From contig NZ_JAINVZ010000001.1 in the NCBI RefSeq assembly GCF_019890615.1, forward strand, positions 124,001-188,000: 64,000 bases of DNA. The letters are read 5' to 3'. Source of the DNA: Streptantibioticus parmotrematis. Its GTDB lineage: Bacteria > Actinomycetota > Actinomycetes > Streptomycetales > Streptomycetaceae. The notes beneath the pieces were generated by a model. It was not told the DNA's origin and ran no database searches. It saw only the letters and a list, made by a program, of their open reading frames with translations. Below, one piece after another: positions 43,804 through 53,119 of the stretch; position 1 is the stretch's first letter; every line of letters starts with the position of its first letter. The position numbers and the translations under genes are program-made.

Positions 43804-44567
43804 GCGGCAGGCCTGACCTGATGAGCCATCGAACTCCGCCCGAGCCAGGCCCGTTGACGTCGCACCCGGACGACGAGGGGCGGCTGCGGCGGGGTGGGCG
43901 ACGGGTGCGCGGCTGGGTCGCCGCGGCGCCCGGCACCTATGTGTGGCTGCTCGTGCTGACGGTCTCGGCGTTGCAGTTCCAGCAGGTGCCGCCGCGCGTC
44001 CGCCACGTCATCCTGCACGTCGACAGCACCAACCTCTTCCAGCTCGCCCACCACCCCCTGCACGTGCTGGTGCTCAGTGCCGTGTGGACGCAGGCGTCGA
44101 CCCTGCTGACCTACGTGGTGCTCTTCCAGCTCTTCCACGTGCCCGCGGAACGCTGGCTGGGCACGGCGCGCTGGCTCGCGGTCGTGGTGACGGCGCACGT
44201 CGGAGCCACCTTCGTCAGCGAGGGCACGGTGTGGCTGGCGATCCGTTACGGCGTCGACCCGACGCGTATGCAGTACACCCTCGACGTCGGCGTCTCCTAC
44301 GGCCTGGCGGGCGTGGCCGGCGTCCTCGCCTACCGCCTGGTGTCGCCCTGGCGCGAGGTCTACGTGATCGTGGCGTTGTGCTACCTGGGCACACGGGTGG
44401 TCGTGCTGCACACCTTCACCGACATCGGCCATCTGTCCGCGTACCTGATCGGCCTGTGCTGCCATCCGCTGACCAGGGGCCGCCCCCGATGGGATCCGCG
44501 CGCGGCGCTGGCGCAGGCACGGCAGCGTACGGGCAAAGGGGCGGGGGCGGGGAAGCGCCCGCGTTAG
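43800..44567 (+). CDS. Rhomboid-like intramembrane protein
   Basis: 255 residues with about six hydrophobic segments. A GVSYGLAG segment (GxSx rhomboid-type serine) and a later GHLSAYLIGL histidine segment are consistent with the rhomboid serine-His dyad, but the rest is divergent and the N-terminal 40 residues are hydrophilic. It may be an intramembrane protease or an inactive relative. It is translationally coupled to the upstream XRE-cupin regulator (ATGA). The 3' end is 52 bp from that of hypE, which converges on it. Confidence 0.75.
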   Translation: MSGRPDLMSHRTPPEPGPLTSHPDDEGRLRRGGRRVRGWVAAAPGTYVWLLVLTVSALQFQQVPPRVRHVILHVDSTNLFQLAHHPLHVLVLSAVWTQASTLLTYVVLFQLFHVPAERWLGTARWLAVVVTAHVGATFVSEGTVWLAIRYGVDPTRMQYTLDVGVSYGLAGVAGVLAYRLVSPWREVYVIVALCYLGTRVVVLHTFTDIGHLSAYLIGLCCHPLTRGRPRWDPRAALAQARQRTGKGAGAGKRPR

Positions 44568-44619
44568 GCACTCCCCGCCCTCGCACGTGTACCGCGGTCA
44601 CCCGCCCCGCGTACCGCGA

Positions 44620-45705
44620 TCAGCAGATGCGCGGCAGCTGCTCGCCGAGCGGCAGGTCGACCACCCGGGTCCCGCCCAGCCCGGTGCGGGCGACCACCAT
44701 GCCGGGGTGCTCCGCCACGCACTCGCCGATGACCGCCGCCCGCGCGCCCAACGGGTGCGCCCGCATGGCGTCCAGCACGGCGTCCGCGTGCTCGGGCGGG
44801 ACGAAGGCGACGAGCTTGCCCTCGTTGGCCACGTACATCGGATCGAGCCCCAGCACCGCGCAGGCGTTGGCCACCTCGTCCGGCACCGGCACATCGCGCT
44901 CGGTGATGGCGACGCCGACGCCCGCGGCCGCCGCGATCTCCCCGAGCGCCGCCGCCAGTCCGCCGCGCGTGGGATCGCGCAGGACGTGCACGTCCGGAGT
45001 GACCGCGAGCATCGTCGCGACCAGACCGCCCAGGGCGGCGCAGTCGCTCTCGATCCGCACGCCGAACTCCAGGCCCTCGCGCACGCTCATCACCGCCACA
45101 CCGTGCACCCCGATGTCCCCGCTGACGATCACCACGTCGCCGGGACGGGCGCGCTGCGGACGGATGTCGACGCCGTCGGGGATCAGGCCGATGCCCGCGG
45201 TGTTGATGTAGACGCCGTCACCGTGCCCGGACTCCACGACCTTGGTGTCGCCCGTGGCGATCTGCACCCCGGCCGTGCGCGCGGCCGCGCCCAGCGCCTC
45301 GGCGACCCGTGCGACGCAGGAGAGCTCGACGCCCTCCTCCAGGATGAAGGCGCACGACAGGAACGCGGCAGCCGCCCCGCTCATCGCCAGGTCGTTGACG
45401 GTGCCGTTGACCGCGAGGTCTCCGATCGAGCCGCCGGGGAAGAACAACGGCCGCACCACGAAGGAGTCGGTCGAGAACGCCAGCCGCGCCCCGCCCAGCG
45501 TGACCGCCGCCGAGTCGGCCAGGTCCGCCAGCACCTCGCCGCCGAACGCGGGCGCGAAGACGTGCTGGACGAGTTCCGCGGACAACTGGCCGCCGCCCCC
45601 GTGACCCATGACGATCCTCGGGTGGTCGCGCAGTGGCGCCGGGCAGGTCCAGCCGGAGAAGTCGGGCGCGGCCGGTGCCCCGGCCAGGTCGCTGATGTCA
45701 GCCAA
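44620..45705 (-). CDS. hypE: Hydrogenase maturation protein HypE
   Basis: 361 residues from TTG 45705. HypE dehydrates the thiocarboxamide on its C-terminal Cys to give the cyanide ligands of the [NiFe] centre, with HypF. The MGHGGGG loop, [24 protein letters not shown] and the terminal PRIC are present. TTG 45705 overlaps the hypD stop region and has GGGAGG eight bases before it; a GTG at 45735 is an alternative. It is the last gene of the hydrogenase operon and converges on the rhomboid-like gene. Confidence 0.95.
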   Translation of the reverse strand: MADISDLAGAPAAPDFSGWTCPAPLRDHPRIVMGHGGGGQLSAELVQHVFAPAFGGEVLADLADSAAVTLGGARLAFSTDSFVVRPLFFPGGSIGDLAVNGTVNDLAMSGAAAAFLSCAFILEEGVELSCVARVAEALGAAARTAGVQIATGDTKVVESGHGDGVYINTAGIGLIPDGVDIRPQRARPGDVVIVSGDIGVHGVAVMSVREGLEFGVRIESDCAALGGLVATMLAVTPDVHVLRDPTRGGLAAALGEIAAAAGVGVAITERDVPVPDEVANACAVLGLDPMYVANEGKLVAFVPPEHADAVLDAMRAHPLGARAAVIGECVAEHPGMVVARTGLGGTRVVDLPLGEQLPRIC

Positions 45706-46822
45706 CGGGGGTCGCCTCCCGGGAGGTGGTGCCACCGCCGAGCCGGCGGTAGAGGAAGTACGCGGCGCAGGCCCCCTCGGAGGAGACCATGGTGGCGCCC
45801 AGCGGATTGCGCGGTGTGCACGTCGTGCCGAACGCCTCGCACTCGTGCGGTTTGATCAGCCCCTGGAGCACCTCGCCGCTGCGGCACTCGGCGGGCTCGC
45901 GGGTGGTGAGGTCGCTGACCGAGAAGCGGTACTCCGCGTCGTACTCCCGGTAGCGCGACGACAGCCGCCAGCCGCTGCCCGGGATCACCCCGATCCCGCG
46001 CCACGCCCGGTCGGTGACCTCGAAGACGTCCGCCAGCATGGCCTGCGCGGCCGGGTTGCCCGCGGGGCGCACCGCGCGGGCGTAGGCGTTGTCCACGGTG
46101 TGCTCGCCGCGCTCCAACTGCCGTACCGTGCGCCGGATCCCCTCCAGGATGTCCAGCGGCTCGAAGCCGGTCACCACGATGGGGACGCGGTGGCGGTCGG
46201 CCAGCTGCGGGTACTCGCCGATCCCCATCACACTGCACACGTGCCCGGCGGCCAGGAACGCCTGCACCCGGCAGTCGGGGGAACGCATGATGGCCTCGAT
46301 GGCGGGCGGTACGCGCACGTGGCTGACCAGCAGGCTGAAGTTGCGGATGCCCAGCTTGCGGGCCTGGTACACCGTCATGGCGTTCGGCGGGGCGGTGGTC
46401 TCGAAGCCGATGCCGAAGAACACCACCTCCTTGTCCGGGTTGTCCTGGGCGACACGCAACGCGTCGAGCGGCGAGTACACCACCCGCACGTCACCGCCTT
46501 CGCTGCGCACCCGGAACAGGTCGCGGTCGGAGCCCGGCACCCGCAGCATGTCGCCGAACGAGCAGAAGATCACGCCCGGCCGGGCGGCGATCGCCAGCGC
46601 CTTGTCGATGACCTCCAGCGGCGTCACGCACACCGGGCAGCCCGGGCCGTGGATCAACTCCAGCTCATCGGGCAGGAGTTGGTCGATGCCGTGCCGGATG
46701 ATGCTGTGCGTCTGCCCGCCGCAGACCTCCATCAGCGCCCACGGCCGGGTCACCGTCGCCCGGATGTCGTCCAGCAGCCGTCCCGCCAGCTCCGGGTCGC
46801 GGAACTCCTCGACGTACTTCAC
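45698..46822 (-). CDS. hypD: Hydrogenase maturation protein HypD
   Basis: 374 residues. HypD with HypC carries the Fe(CN)2CO moiety. Visible signatures are [33 protein letters not shown] and the 4Fe-4S-binding C-terminal cysteines in [10 protein letters not shown] and [12 protein letters not shown]. The GTG overlaps the hypC stop by GTGA, implying coupled synthesis. Full family length. Confidence 0.97.
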   Translation of the reverse strand: MKYVEEFRDPELAGRLLDDIRATVTRPWALMEVCGGQTHSIIRHGIDQLLPDELELIHGPGCPVCVTPLEVIDKALAIAARPGVIFCSFGDMLRVPGSDRDLFRVRSEGGDVRVVYSPLDALRVAQDNPDKEVVFFGIGFETTAPPNAMTVYQARKLGIRNFSLLVSHVRVPPAIEAIMRSPDCRVQAFLAAGHVCSVMGIGEYPQLADRHRVPIVVTGFEPLDILEGIRRTVRQLERGEHTVDNAYARAVRPAGNPAAQAMLADVFEVTDRAWRGIGVIPGSGWRLSSRYREYDAEYRFSVSDLTTREPAECRSGEVLQGLIKPHECEAFGTTCTPRNPLGATMVSSEGACAAYFLYRRLGGGTTSREATPVG

Positions 46823-47100
46823 CGCTCCTCACCCGCCTTCGCGGCCTGCTCCCAGGCGTCGCCGAACTCCTCCTCCAGCAGCCCCAGATCGCCGAAGAGG
46901 TCGAGCGTGCGGCGCGCCGACTCCTCGTCCAGCCGCTGCAACGCGAATCCCACGTGCACGATGGCGTACTCGCCGACCTGGAGGTCGGGCAGGTATTCCA
47001 GGCAGACGTCCTTGACCACGCCGCCGAAGTCGACGGTCGCCATACGCGTGCCGTCCCGTTCCTCGATCTCCAACACCCTGCCGGGCACGGCCAGGCACAT
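46819..47100 (-). CDS. hypC: Hydrogenase maturation chaperone HypC
   Basis: 93 residues starting with the canonical MCLAVPGRV; Cys2 binds iron. HypC passes the Fe(CN)2CO unit to the large subunit. ATG 47100 has GAGGAG about nine bases upstream; an upstream in-frame codon at 47145 lacks the motif. The stop overlaps the hypD start (GTGA). Confidence 0.97.
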   Translation of the reverse strand: MCLAVPGRVLEIEERDGTRMATVDFGGVVKDVCLEYLPDLQVGEYAIVHVGFALQRLDEESARRTLDLFGDLGLLEEEFGDAWEQAAKAGEER

Positions 47101-47141
47101 GGGCACAACTCCTCGTCTCGGATCGCTCTCGCCTACGGATG

Positions 47142-49499
47142 TCACCCGGTCGCGACCGCGGACCCATGGGCCGCGACCACCAGCTGGCCGAGCGCCAGCC
47201 CCCCGTCGTTGGGCGGGACGAGGCGGTGCCGCAACACCGTGAACCCGTCGTCCCGCAGCCCCCCTGCGCAGCCCTCGGTCAGCAGCGCGTTACAGAACAC
47301 ACCGCCGCTGAGGGCCACCGTCTCCAGTCCGTGCCGTTCCCGCGCCGCCGCGCACACCGACCGCACCATGCCGACCACCCCGGCGTGGAACCGCGCCGCG
47401 ATCACCTCCGGCGCCACCCCGCCCGCCACGTCCGCGGCCGCTTCGGCGAGCACCGGCCCCGGATCGACGGCGACCGGACCCGCGCCCGGCTCCGGCAGGC
47501 CGAAGCGGTAGCCGTCCACCCGCTCGCCGCAGCGCCGGGCCGCCGCCTCCAGCGCCACCGCCGCCTGCGCCTCGAAACCGGCGAGCTGGCAGACGCCCGC
47601 GAGCGAGGAGACCGCGTCGAACAGGCGGCCCATGCTGGAGGTCGGCGCGCAGTGCAGTCCGCGCTCCAACTGCCGGGCCAACACGGCGCGTTCGTCCTCC
47701 GGGCAGGCGGCGACGCAGGGCAGGACCCGATCCCACGGCAGGCCCGCCGCGTACAGATGGGCCAGCGCCATCCGGTACGGGCGACGCACGCTCACGTCGC
47801 CGCCGGGCAGCGGCACGTAGGCCAGGTGCGCGAAGCGGTCGAAGCCGTCGTAGCCGGCGAGCAGGAACTCCCCGCCCCACACCGCGCCGTCGGTGCCGTA
47901 GCCCGTGCCGTCCATGGCGACACCGATCACCCGGTCGCCGAGGTCCAGACCGTGTTCCGCCATGACGGCGGCGACGTGCGCGTGATGGTGCTGAACGCGG
48001 CGCACCGGCCGGTCGGCCGCCTCCCGCTCCGCCCAGCGGGCCGAACGGTAGCCGGGATGCCGGTCGGCCGCGAGCAGCCCGGGCCGCACCCCGGTGATGT
48101 CCTCCAACTGCCGTGCGGCGGTGCCGAACGCGGTCAGCGTGGCCAGATCGTCCATGTCACCGACGTGCGCCGACAGCCACGCGCGCCGCCCCGATCCCAC
48201 GCAGAAGACGTTCTTGAGGTCGCCGCCCACCGCGAGCGCCGGAGCCACCGGGACCGGCAGCGCGATCGGCAGCGGCGCGTACCCGCGCGAGCGGCGCACC
48301 AACAGCTCCTCGTCGTCGCACACCCGCACCACCGAGTCGTCGCACGGCACGTGGATCGGGCGGTCGTGGGTCAGCCAGGCGTCGGCCAGCCCGGCGAGGC
48401 GCGTCACCGCCTCGGCGTCGTCGGTCACGATCGGCTCGCCGCCGCGGTTGCCGCTCGTCATCACCAGCACCCCGGGCCCCGGCGGGTCACCGGGAAGCCC
48501 GAACAGCAGGTGGTGGACGGGCGTGTACGGCAGCATCACCCCGAGATCGGGGCAGCCGGGCGCCACCTCGTCGGCCACCGCGTGGGGAGCGGCGTCCTCC
48601 CGGCGGCGCATCAGCACGATCGGGCGCCTGATACCGGTGAGCAGTTCGCGTTCCCGCTCCCCGACGTGCGCCAGCGCCTCGGCCACCGCCAGGCCCCGTG
48701 CCATCACCGCGAACGGCTTGTCACCGCGGTCCTTGCGCCGCCGCAGCAGTCGTACCGCCTCCGGGTTGGCCGCGTCGCACGCCAGGTGGTAGCCGCCGAG
48801 CCCCTTGACGGCCACGATCGCGCCGTCCGCGAGCAACCGCCGCGCCCTGGTGAGCGGCTCGGGGCGCGAGCGCGTCCCCGGCACGCCGCCACCGAGCGGC
48901 ACGAGCAACTCCAGCCGGGGTCCGCAGTCGTGGCACGCGACGGGCTGCGCGTGGAACCTGCGGTCCGCCGGGTCCTCGTACTCGCGCGCGCACCGCGGGC
49001 ACATGGGGAACCGGGCCATCGTGGTGTTGGCGCGGTCGTACGGCAGCGAGCGCACGATGGTGAAGCGCGGACCGCAGTGCGTGCACGTGATGAACGGATG
49101 GCGGTGGCGCCGGTCGGCGGGGTCGCGCATCTCGGCGAGGCACGCGTCACACGTGGCGGTGTCCGGCGAGACCAGCGTGCGGTCGCCGACGCCCGGCCGG
49201 GACGGTGTGATGGCGAACCCGGTGTCGCCCAGCGGCGGCAGCGGTTCGTGGCTCACGGACTCCACGACCGCCAGCGGCGGCGCCTCGCGCCGGACCCGCT
49301 CCAGGAAGTCCGCGATCCGGCCGGGATCGCCCTCGATCTCGGCGACCACGCCCTCGGTGGTGTTGGTGACGTGGCCGCTGACCCCGAGAGCGGTGGCGAG
49401 CGCGTGGACGAACGGCCGGAATCCCACGCCCTGTACCACGCCCCGCACCACGACCCGCCGCCGCTGAAGGGCGGGGGCGGTGTCCTGCTCTACGGTCAT
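47142..49499 (-). CDS. hypF: Carbamoyltransferase HypF
   Basis: 785 residues. The N-terminal acylphosphatase domain (RGVVQGVGFRPFV) is followed by two zinc fingers (CDACLAEM, CTHCGPRF, CPRC, CHDCGPR), a YrdC-like domain (AVKGLGGYHLACDA) and a Kae1-like domain with HHHAHVAAVMAEH and GGVFCN. It transfers the carbamoyl group from carbamoyl phosphate to HypE. The ATG overlaps the hypB stop (ATGA). The order hypB-hypF-hypC-hypD-hypE is seen in other actinobacterial operons. Confidence 0.97.
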   Translation of the reverse strand: MTVEQDTAPALQRRRVVVRGVVQGVGFRPFVHALATALGVSGHVTNTTEGVVAEIEGDPGRIADFLERVRREAPPLAVVESVSHEPLPPLGDTGFAITPSRPGVGDRTLVSPDTATCDACLAEMRDPADRRHRHPFITCTHCGPRFTIVRSLPYDRANTTMARFPMCPRCAREYEDPADRRFHAQPVACHDCGPRLELLVPLGGGVPGTRSRPEPLTRARRLLADGAIVAVKGLGGYHLACDAANPEAVRLLRRRKDRGDKPFAVMARGLAVAEALAHVGERERELLTGIRRPIVLMRRREDAAPHAVADEVAPGCPDLGVMLPYTPVHHLLFGLPGDPPGPGVLVMTSGNRGGEPIVTDDAEAVTRLAGLADAWLTHDRPIHVPCDDSVVRVCDDEELLVRRSRGYAPLPIALPVPVAPALAVGGDLKNVFCVGSGRRAWLSAHVGDMDDLATLTAFGTAARQLEDITGVRPGLLAADRHPGYRSARWAEREAADRPVRRVQHHHAHVAAVMAEHGLDLGDRVIGVAMDGTGYGTDGAVWGGEFLLAGYDGFDRFAHLAYVPLPGGDVSVRRPYRMALAHLYAAGLPWDRVLPCVAACPEDERAVLARQLERGLHCAPTSSMGRLFDAVSSLAGVCQLAGFEAQAAVALEAAARRCGERVDGYRFGLPEPGAGPVAVDPGPVLAEAAADVAGGVAPEVIAARFHAGVVGMVRSVCAAARERHGLETVALSGGVFCNALLTEGCAGGLRDDGFTVLRHRLVPPNDGGLALGQLVVAAHGSAVATG

Positions 49500-50386
49500 G
49501 AGGCCGTGGGGGAGGGCGGCGTGTGCGCGTGCGGGTGGCCCGCGTGGTCGTGGGGGTGGGCGTGGTCGTCGTGCTCGTGCGAGTGCCCGGGGCCGTGTGC
49601 ATGCGCGGGACCGTGGGAGTGCGCGGGACCGTGGGAGTGCGCGGGACCGTGCGAGTGCCCGGGGCCGTGTGAGTGGGAGTGCGTGTGACCGTGCTCCGCC
49701 TGACGGGCCATCACCGGCCGGTGCGCCGGGTCGCCGTCGCGTACGGCCAGGGCGCGGTCCAGCAGCAGGCCGACGCCCTCACCGCGCCGCGCGGAGGTGT
49801 GCAGCACCTCGACGCCCGGGTTGACCTGGCGGACGTTGGCGAGGAAGGCGGCTTCGTCGAATCCCACGGCCTCGGCGATGTCCTGCTTGGTGATGATCAC
49901 CAGCTGGGCCAGGCCGAACGCGGTCGGGTACTTGAGCGGTTTGTCCTCGCCCTCGGTCACCGACGCCAGCACGACCCGCAGCGACTCGCCCAGATCGTAG
50001 GAGGCGGGGCACACGAGGTTGCCGACGTTCTCCACGAACAGCAGACGGGAGGGGGCCGGCAGCCACGCGTCGACGTGCGCCCGGAGCATGTCCGCCTCCA
50101 GGTGGCACAGACCGTCGGTGAGCACCTGCCGCACCGGCGCACCGGAACGGGCCAGCCGCCGGGCGTCGTTCTCGGTGGCCAGGTCGGCGGTGAGCGCGGC
50201 CACCGGGATCGCGCGGCGCCGCGCCTCGGTCAGTTCCGCCTCCAGCAGCGCGGTCTTGCCGCTGCCGGGACTGGAGAGCAGGTTGACCACGGCGGTCCCG
50301 CGGGCGAGCAGGTCCTCGCGCAGGGCGGTCGCACTGTCCTGGTTCTTGGCCAGCACGGCCTGCTGGAGATCGACGACGCGGCACAT
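49496..50386 (-). CDS. hypB: Nickel-insertion GTPase HypB with C-terminal histidine-rich tail
   Basis: 296 residues. The G domain has the P-loop SSPGSGKTALLE near residue 38 and ENVGNLVCP; TKQD is the guanine-specificity motif. A tail of about 60 residues at the C-terminus holds some 23 histidines, built from repeats such as GPAHSHGPAHSH. In most HypB proteins the His-rich segment is near the N-terminus, so the location is unusual and may store nickel. The DNA of this tail contains imperfect 18-bp repeats around 49600-49680. ATG 50386 follows the hypA stop by four bases. Confidence 0.95.
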   Translation of the reverse strand: MCRVVDLQQAVLAKNQDSATALREDLLARGTAVVNLLSSPGSGKTALLEAELTEARRRAIPVAALTADLATENDARRLARSGAPVRQVLTDGLCHLEADMLRAHVDAWLPAPSRLLFVENVGNLVCPASYDLGESLRVVLASVTEGEDKPLKYPTAFGLAQLVIITKQDIAEAVGFDEAAFLANVRQVNPGVEVLHTSARRGEGVGLLLDRALAVRDGDPAHRPVMARQAEHGHTHSHSHGPGHSHGPAHSHGPAHSHGPAHAHGPGHSHEHDDHAHPHDHAGHPHAHTPPSPTAS

Positions 50387-50390
50387 GGCC

Positions 50391-50774
50391 TCAGCCCTCC
50401 TCGTGAGCGGTCACGGAAACCGGGTGATCGGAGCAGCAGCGCACGCTCTCGATCCGCAACTCGCGCCCGGACAGCAGCTCGGCGGTGGCCGCCTCGCAGC
50501 GCGGACAGCACAGGTGCGGCGGTACGCCGGTGTCCCACGTGTGGGCGCAGGAGCCGCAGCGGGCCCGCGCGACGACGGGCTCGACCACCAGCTCGGCGCC
50601 GTCGAGCACGGTGCCCTGGCAGGCCAGCCCGAAGCAGAAGCGCAGCGCGTCGGGGACGACTCCGGCGAGTTCGCCCACCGCCAGCCGTACCGAGTCGACC
50701 GAGCGGGTGCCGTCGCGGCGCGCCGCCTCTTCGACCTGGCCCACCACGGCCACTGCGATGGACATCTCGTGCAT
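50391..50774 (-). CDS. hypA: Nickel-metallochaperone HypA
   Basis: 127 residues starting MHEMSI with the nickel ligand His2. The zinc site is RCGSC and CCPRC. HypA delivers nickel to the hydrogenase large subunit with HypB. The N-terminal VxxVEEAARR and LAVGELAGV are typical. The start lies 142 bp after the 34-residue protein, a gap with nothing else recognised. Confidence 0.96.
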   Translation of the reverse strand: MHEMSIAVAVVGQVEEAARRDGTRSVDSVRLAVGELAGVVPDALRFCFGLACQGTVLDGAELVVEPVVARARCGSCAHTWDTGVPPHLCCPRCEAATAELLSGRELRIESVRCCSDHPVSVTAHEEG

Positions 50775-50916
50775 CGGTCACTTCCTGACGGTGCGGCTCC
50801 CGGCGGGGAACGCGTGCGTGTCATTACAGGGCCCGGTGCGGCGGCGGGCGCTCCGCCACGCCGCCGCACGCGCGGCTGTCCGCCGTTCGGTCCCTGCCGT
50901 CCGGCGGACCGTCACG

Positions 50917-51021
50917 TCACATGGAACGGATGCGCAGGTAGCGCTTGAGGTCGGGCATGTTGACGGCCACCACGCAGCCGATGCCCGCCGCGGCTGCCGC
51001 CGCGACCAGGTACTTCCACAT
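50917..51021 (-). CDS. 34-residue single-helix membrane protein in the hydrogenase operon
   Basis: 34 residues: MWKYLVAAAAAAGIGCVVAV followed by a charged tail with KRYLRIR. An N-terminal hydrophobic helix of about 20 residues is capped by a basic cytoplasmic end. GGAGGGAGGATC precedes the ATG, one of the strongest ribosome-binding sites in the window, so the gene looks real. It lies between the maturation protease and hypA. It resembles the DUF6893 small proteins as I recall them, but I cannot confirm this. It may tether the hydrogenase or a maturation factor to the membrane, which is speculative. Confidence 0.65.
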   Translation of the reverse strand: MWKYLVAAAAAAGIGCVVAVNMPDLKRYLRIRSM

Positions 51022-51107
51022 CGTCGGATCCTCCCTCCGGTAAGTCGGTCTCGTGTGTGCGGTCCTGGGTCGTGGCACGGGATGCCTTGTTCGGCCGGCG
51101 CGGGGCC

Positions 51108-51671
51108 TCAGGGCCCGGGCGCCGCCGCGCCGGCCGGTGCGCCGGAGACCGCGGTCTCCTCGCGCAGCAGCCGCAGCACCAGCCGTACGGCCTCGTCCAC
51201 GGCGGCCTCCACCGGCGCGCTCAGGCCCATCTCCTCCGCCACGCGCTCCGGTTCGCAGCCCACCACCAGCACCCGGCGCGGCCTGCTGCCGCCCGCGCTC
51301 GCCGTCAGGGTGTCCAGCAGGGCCAGGACGGCGTCCGGCGACATGTGGTGCCCGTCGACCTGGACGCCGCCCGCGACGGCACCCCGGGCGGTGTCGGGCT
51401 CGATGAGGTAGACGGTGCCGGGCGTGCCGCCGCGCGCGGTGGCGTCGATCAGCACGACGGTGTCGTAGCCGTCGAGGAGCTGGTACGCCAGATGCACCCC
51501 GCGCACCCCGACGTCGACCACCTCGACGCCCTCCGGCAGCGGCAGCCCGGCGAGCCTGCGGGCGGTCTCGACGCCGAAGCCGTCGTCGCCGAGGAAGACG
51601 TTGCCGATCCCGGCGACGAGGGTGCGTCCGCGCGGCGCCGCGCCCGTGGGGTGGTGAGCGGAGGTCGTCAC
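51108..51671 (-). CDS. Hydrogenase maturation protease (HyaD/HycI family)
   Basis: 187 residues. GIGNVFLGDDGFGVETARRL contains the nickel-sensing Glu/Asp motif, and IDATARGG with GHHMSPDAVL matches the later Asp and His ligands. It removes the C-terminal peptide of the large subunit after nickel insertion. The GTG overlaps the stop of the upstream 483-residue gene (GTGA). The large subunit here retains 23 residues after DPCLPCGVH, so there is a peptide to cleave. Confidence 0.95.
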   Translation of the reverse strand: MTTSAHHPTGAAPRGRTLVAGIGNVFLGDDGFGVETARRLAGLPLPEGVEVVDVGVRGVHLAYQLLDGYDTVVLIDATARGGTPGTVYLIEPDTARGAVAGGVQVDGHHMSPDAVLALLDTLTASAGGSRPRRVLVVGCEPERVAEEMGLSAPVEAAVDEAVRLVLRLLREETAVSGAPAGAAAPGP

Positions 51672-53119
51672 GACGGCGCCCCCGGCGGCGTCCCGCCGTC
51701 GAGCGGGACCACCTCGTCGGGCTGGAAGTACAGGAACCGGCCCTGCTCGCGCCGCAGTTGCGCGCCGGGGTCGCCGTCCACGGTCACCGCGAGGTGCACC
51801 AGGCCGTCCACGTCGTGCAGGACGGCCTCCACGGTGGCCGTCCGGCCGCGCAGGAAGAGGTCCTGGGCGTCGGTGCGCCGCGCGCCCGGCCGCAGTTCGA
51901 CGCGGGCGCCGGCCGCGACGCGCACGCCGTCGATCACCACGTGGTCGCTGTCCGGGTCGAAGCCCGCGTCGGCCGCCGGATCCCACCACGGCAGGTCGGT
52001 GCCGACCGGCGCGGGACCGAACCCGTCGTCCGCCGCGGCCCCGCCGGTCACCTCGCGCAGTCCGCGTACCGCCCCGTGCAGCCGCTCCATCACCTCGGCC
52101 GGGAGGGACTCGGCCAGGTCGACCGCCGCCGCGGCGCGCTCGTCGGTGCCGCGCGCCTCCCGCTTCTCCTCCTCCGTCAGCGTCGCCGTGCGCAGCGCCA
52201 GGATCTCGTCGATCTCGGTGGCGTCGTAGAGCGCGCCGGGGCTCTCGGGGGCGATGTGCGGGTGGTCCTCCAGGATGATCGGGGAGGAGAGCACCACGTC
52301 GTCACGGCCGTCGTCACCGGCCAGCACCGGCCAGGTGTGCTCGTTGCGGCACTCGGCGACCGCGGCTGCGGCCCACTGCGGCGGGTCGGTCATCGACACG
52401 AACGTGCCCGCGGTGAGCCCCAGCATCAGGTGCGTGGAGATCAGCGCGTGCGGCAGGGCGGCGTCGCGGTCCGCCGGACCGCCGGGCTCCGGGGTCCAGC
52501 CGCTGGTGTTGACCACCTCCGCGGTCAGCCGCACCACGCTGTACGGGCCGGGCAACTCCGCTGCGGTGAGCCGCAGTTCACCGTCGAGCCGCTCACGCCT
52601 GCGCAGCAGCCGTCCGGTCTCGCGGCCCGCGTCGTCCGTCAGCGACTCGGTGCCGGTCTGCGCGGCCCGGGAGAACGGCAGCACCGCGCCGCCGTCCAGC
52701 AGTTCGGCGACGTCCACGCTGAGCGGCACGCGCTCCTCGATCCCCTCGTCCCAGGGGACCAGCACCCGCCGCGGCAGCTCCAGCCGCTCCACGGTCTCGA
52801 ACTCGCCGCCTTCGCGGGCCTGTTGGACGCTGCGCCGCTGCGCGTGCAGGAAGCGCAGCTCGACGTGGAGGGTGGCGCCGCGTCGCGGCTCCATCAGGCA
52901 CTCGGTGCGCTGCACGCTGTACTCGCCGCTGCCGTGGTCCCACTCGGGCGGCACCAGCACGCCGAACTGCCAGCGCATCCGGTTCTTCGCGGCGGAGGCG
53001 CGGTACGGGTACAGCACGTACCCCTCGAAGAGCACGGCGTCCGCCACCTTGCGCGCCGTGCCGAACCTGTCGTCCGGTGTCCGGTCGGCGCCGGTGGCGG
53101 AGGGGGTGGTCGTGGTCAC
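51668..53119 (-). CDS. Hydrogenase-operon protein of unknown function (483 aa)
   Basis: 483 residues, not recognised as a named family. It opens with a low-complexity Thr/Ser segment, then DAVLFEGYVLYPYRASAAKN and QFGVLVPPEWD, and ends WWDPAADAGF, VVIDGV and RREQGRFLYFQPDEV. It is acidic and soluble, with no Fe-S cysteine cluster. Translational overlaps on both sides (GTGA) tie it to the operon. Proteins of this kind are regularly encoded in actinobacterial group 1h hydrogenase operons, but the function is unknown. GTG 53119 has GGAGAGGA just upstream. Confidence 0.8.
   Translation of the reverse strand: MTTTTPSATGADRTPDDRFGTARKVADAVLFEGYVLYPYRASAAKNRMRWQFGVLVPPEWDHGSGEYSVQRTECLMEPRRGATLHVELRFLHAQRRSVQQAREGGEFETVERLELPRRVLVPWDEGIEERVPLSVDVAELLDGGAVLPFSRAAQTGTESLTDDAGRETGRLLRRRERLDGELRLTAAELPGPYSVVRLTAEVVNTSGWTPEPGGPADRDAALPHALISTHLMLGLTAGTFVSMTDPPQWAAAAVAECRNEHTWPVLAGDDGRDDVVLSSPIILEDHPHIAPESPGALYDATEIDEILALRTATLTEEEKREARGTDERAAAAVDLAESLPAEVMERLHGAVRGLREVTGGAAADDGFGPAPVGTDLPWWDPAADAGFDPDSDHVVIDGVRVAAGARVELRPGARRTDAQDLFLRGRTATVEAVLHDVDGLVHLAVTVDGDPGAQLRREQGRFLYFQPDEVVPLDGGTPPGAPS

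Noticed and set aside
47139-49688. 849-codon plus-strand open frame across hypF
   Set aside because: HypF and HypB motifs on the minus strand account for the sequence; the plus-strand frame has no domain and an odd Arg/His/Gly composition.
49588-49690. Repeats resembling a CRISPR or minisatellite
   Set aside because: The repeats are in frame and encode the His-rich tail of HypB; spacers are not unique and no cas genes occur.
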